From Alloprevotella tannerae (GTDB lineage: Bacteria > Bacteroidota > Bacteroidia > Bacteroidales > Bacteroidaceae), in assembly GCA_015259125.1 (NCBI GenBank), contig JABZGR010000017.1:1-42437 (forward strand): 42,437 nucleotides of DNA, given 5' to 3'. The position numbers and the translations under genes were made by a program. Shown piece after piece: positions 41,762 to 42,437 of the stretch (within the stretch, counting starts at the first letter, position 1; every line of letters starts with the position of its first letter). The notes under the pieces are model-generated. The model was not told where the DNA came from. It made no database searches and saw nothing but the letters and a program-made list of their open reading frames with translations.

Positions 41762-42245
41762 TAATGACAATGTGCGGCGTCGCGACCGCCTTATGGACGA
41801 AGCGCGCGCCTTAGAACTAATCAAATCGGCCGAATATGGCTTCCTTTCTATGATCTCTGCCGAAGGCAAGCCCTACGGCATCCCACTTAATTATGTCTGG
41901 GACGGCAATCATTCAATCTATTTACATTGCGCGCCCGAAGGGCGAAAGTTGGAAGCATTGGCTATGCACCCTGAAGTGACGTTCTGCATAGTTGGCCGAA
42001 CCCACCTCTTACCCAACAAGTTCACGACAGAATATGAGAGCGTACTCCTGTCGGGGCGTGCTCGTATTGGTCTATCTGAAGAAGAAAAGATGAACGCACT
42101 GCATCTATTGATAGCCAAACTCTCGCCCAACGATCAAGAGATAGGAGCTAAATATGCACAGAAATCATTCCATCGCGTAGACATCATTCGCATTGACATT
42201 GACGAATATAGCGCGAAACGCAAATATGTAAAGACTGCCGATTAA
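41748..42245 (+). CDS. NimA-like pyridoxamine 5'-phosphate oxidase family protein
   Basis: The 165-residue product starts at ATG 41748 or the adjacent ATG 41751, both inside the end of the glycerate kinase gene. Family marks are RRRDRLMDEARALELIKSA (about 10-28), GFLSMISAEGKPYGIPLNY (about 31-49) and LHCAPEGRKLEAL (about 59-71). A long beta-barrel end (EYESVLLSGRARI, FHRVDIIRIDID) follows. Members are small split-barrel flavin-binding enzymes. Some (Nim) reduce 5-nitroimidazoles, but most relatives have no such known activity, so drug resistance should not be assumed. No partner gene is visible downstream. Confidence 0.88.
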   Translation: MMRYNNDNVRRRDRLMDEARALELIKSAEYGFLSMISAEGKPYGIPLNYVWDGNHSIYLHCAPEGRKLEALAMHPEVTFCIVGRTHLLPNKFTTEYESVLLSGRARIGLSEEEKMNALHLLIAKLSPNDQEIGAKYAQKSFHRVDIIRIDIDEYSAKRKYVKTAD

Positions 42246-42437
42246 GTCTCAGGACCACTCTTTCTGCGCACCGCCTTTACTCCGTTACGCGAGAAGCAGC
42301 AACTATCCACTTTATCATCATTCCTATTCGGTTTAAGCAAGGCTTTGCATCGGCTTATCCATCTACGCTCTCTTCCTTCGAAAGTATAGCGTATATAGAA
42401 AAATAGAATATGAATAAAACATATAGGGATTTAATTT
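42246..42437. other. End of window, no feature recognised
   Basis: AT-rich sequence without a supported gene or repeat on either strand. Confidence 0.5.

Noticed and set aside
41748..42245. Nitroimidazole-resistance gene call
   Set aside because: The protein is of the same fold family, but sequence alone does not distinguish resistance enzymes from ordinary flavin-binding relatives.
1..42437. tRNA, rRNA, insertion sequences with transposase, phage genes
   Set aside because: None could be recognised on either strand by reading; a tRNA or transposase search was not possible here.

Overview
The window looks like a chromosomal segment of a Bacteroidales bacterium, most likely Prevotellaceae or a close relative. 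The evidence is the Bacteroidota promoter form (TTTG about 20 nt from TAnnTTTG), secreted proteins with type IX secretion-like C-terminal tails, the nrfHA-resB-ccsA order, a methylmalonyl-CoA decarboxylase-type mmdA cluster, an HU-related protein of the Bacteroidota type and TAATG/ATGA gene overlaps. Family assignments come from motif recognition; no database search was run.

Layout. 1-4147 (minus): three tightly packed genes for exported proteins, centred on an S8 subtilisin-like protease. 4148-4603: a gene-free gap holding a short relic of the C-terminus of a membrane pyrophosphatase (HppA). 4604-9227 (minus): a run of immunity-type genes (unknown, DUF1963, unknown, SUKH/SMI1-KNR4 with repeats, DUF2004, DUF1877) with no toxin beside them, plus a DUF2695 gene at 11718-12002. 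This resembles a polyimmunity locus. 9488-11300: repeat-rich DNA around an HU-like gene, with at least five copies of a three-hairpin element in both orientations and a 110-bp element with 20-bp perfect inverted arms. 12164-14693 (minus): a polysaccharide deacetylase and an FkbH-like HAD/acyltransferase protein whose N-terminus carries an unusual cysteine cluster.

14965-18658 (minus): tdk, a DUF349 protein and a CorA transporter. 19388-22446 (plus): CrcB fluoride channel, a TPR lipoprotein-like or periplasmic protein and a family 10-like glycosyl hydrolase. 22693-25109 (minus): carboxyltransferase mmdA, a small OadG-like protein without a membrane segment, and the biotin carrier. 25929-27854 (plus): an SOS-type pair, a UmuD-like autoprotease with an extra N-terminal DNA-binding-like domain and the Y-family polymerase UmuC. 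28082-31252 (minus): a large cleaved-adhesin/fibronectin III surface protein.

31781-36374 (plus): respiratory nitrite ammonification, nrfH, nrfA, resB and ccsA. The cytochromes NrfH and NrfA need nine covalent hemes, and ResB/CcsA supply the heme attachment machinery. nrfA has an A7 tract that puts its natural start codon out of frame. 37030-42245: glutamine synthetase, MscS channel and NlpC/P60 hydrolase (minus), then glycerate kinase and a NimA-like flavin protein (plus).

The most notable points are the nrfA frameshift tract, the orphan immunity island next to repeat-rich DNA, the cysteine-cluster FkbH protein, the UmuD fusion, the soluble OadG-like subunit, the HppA relic and two 21-bp-period arrays.
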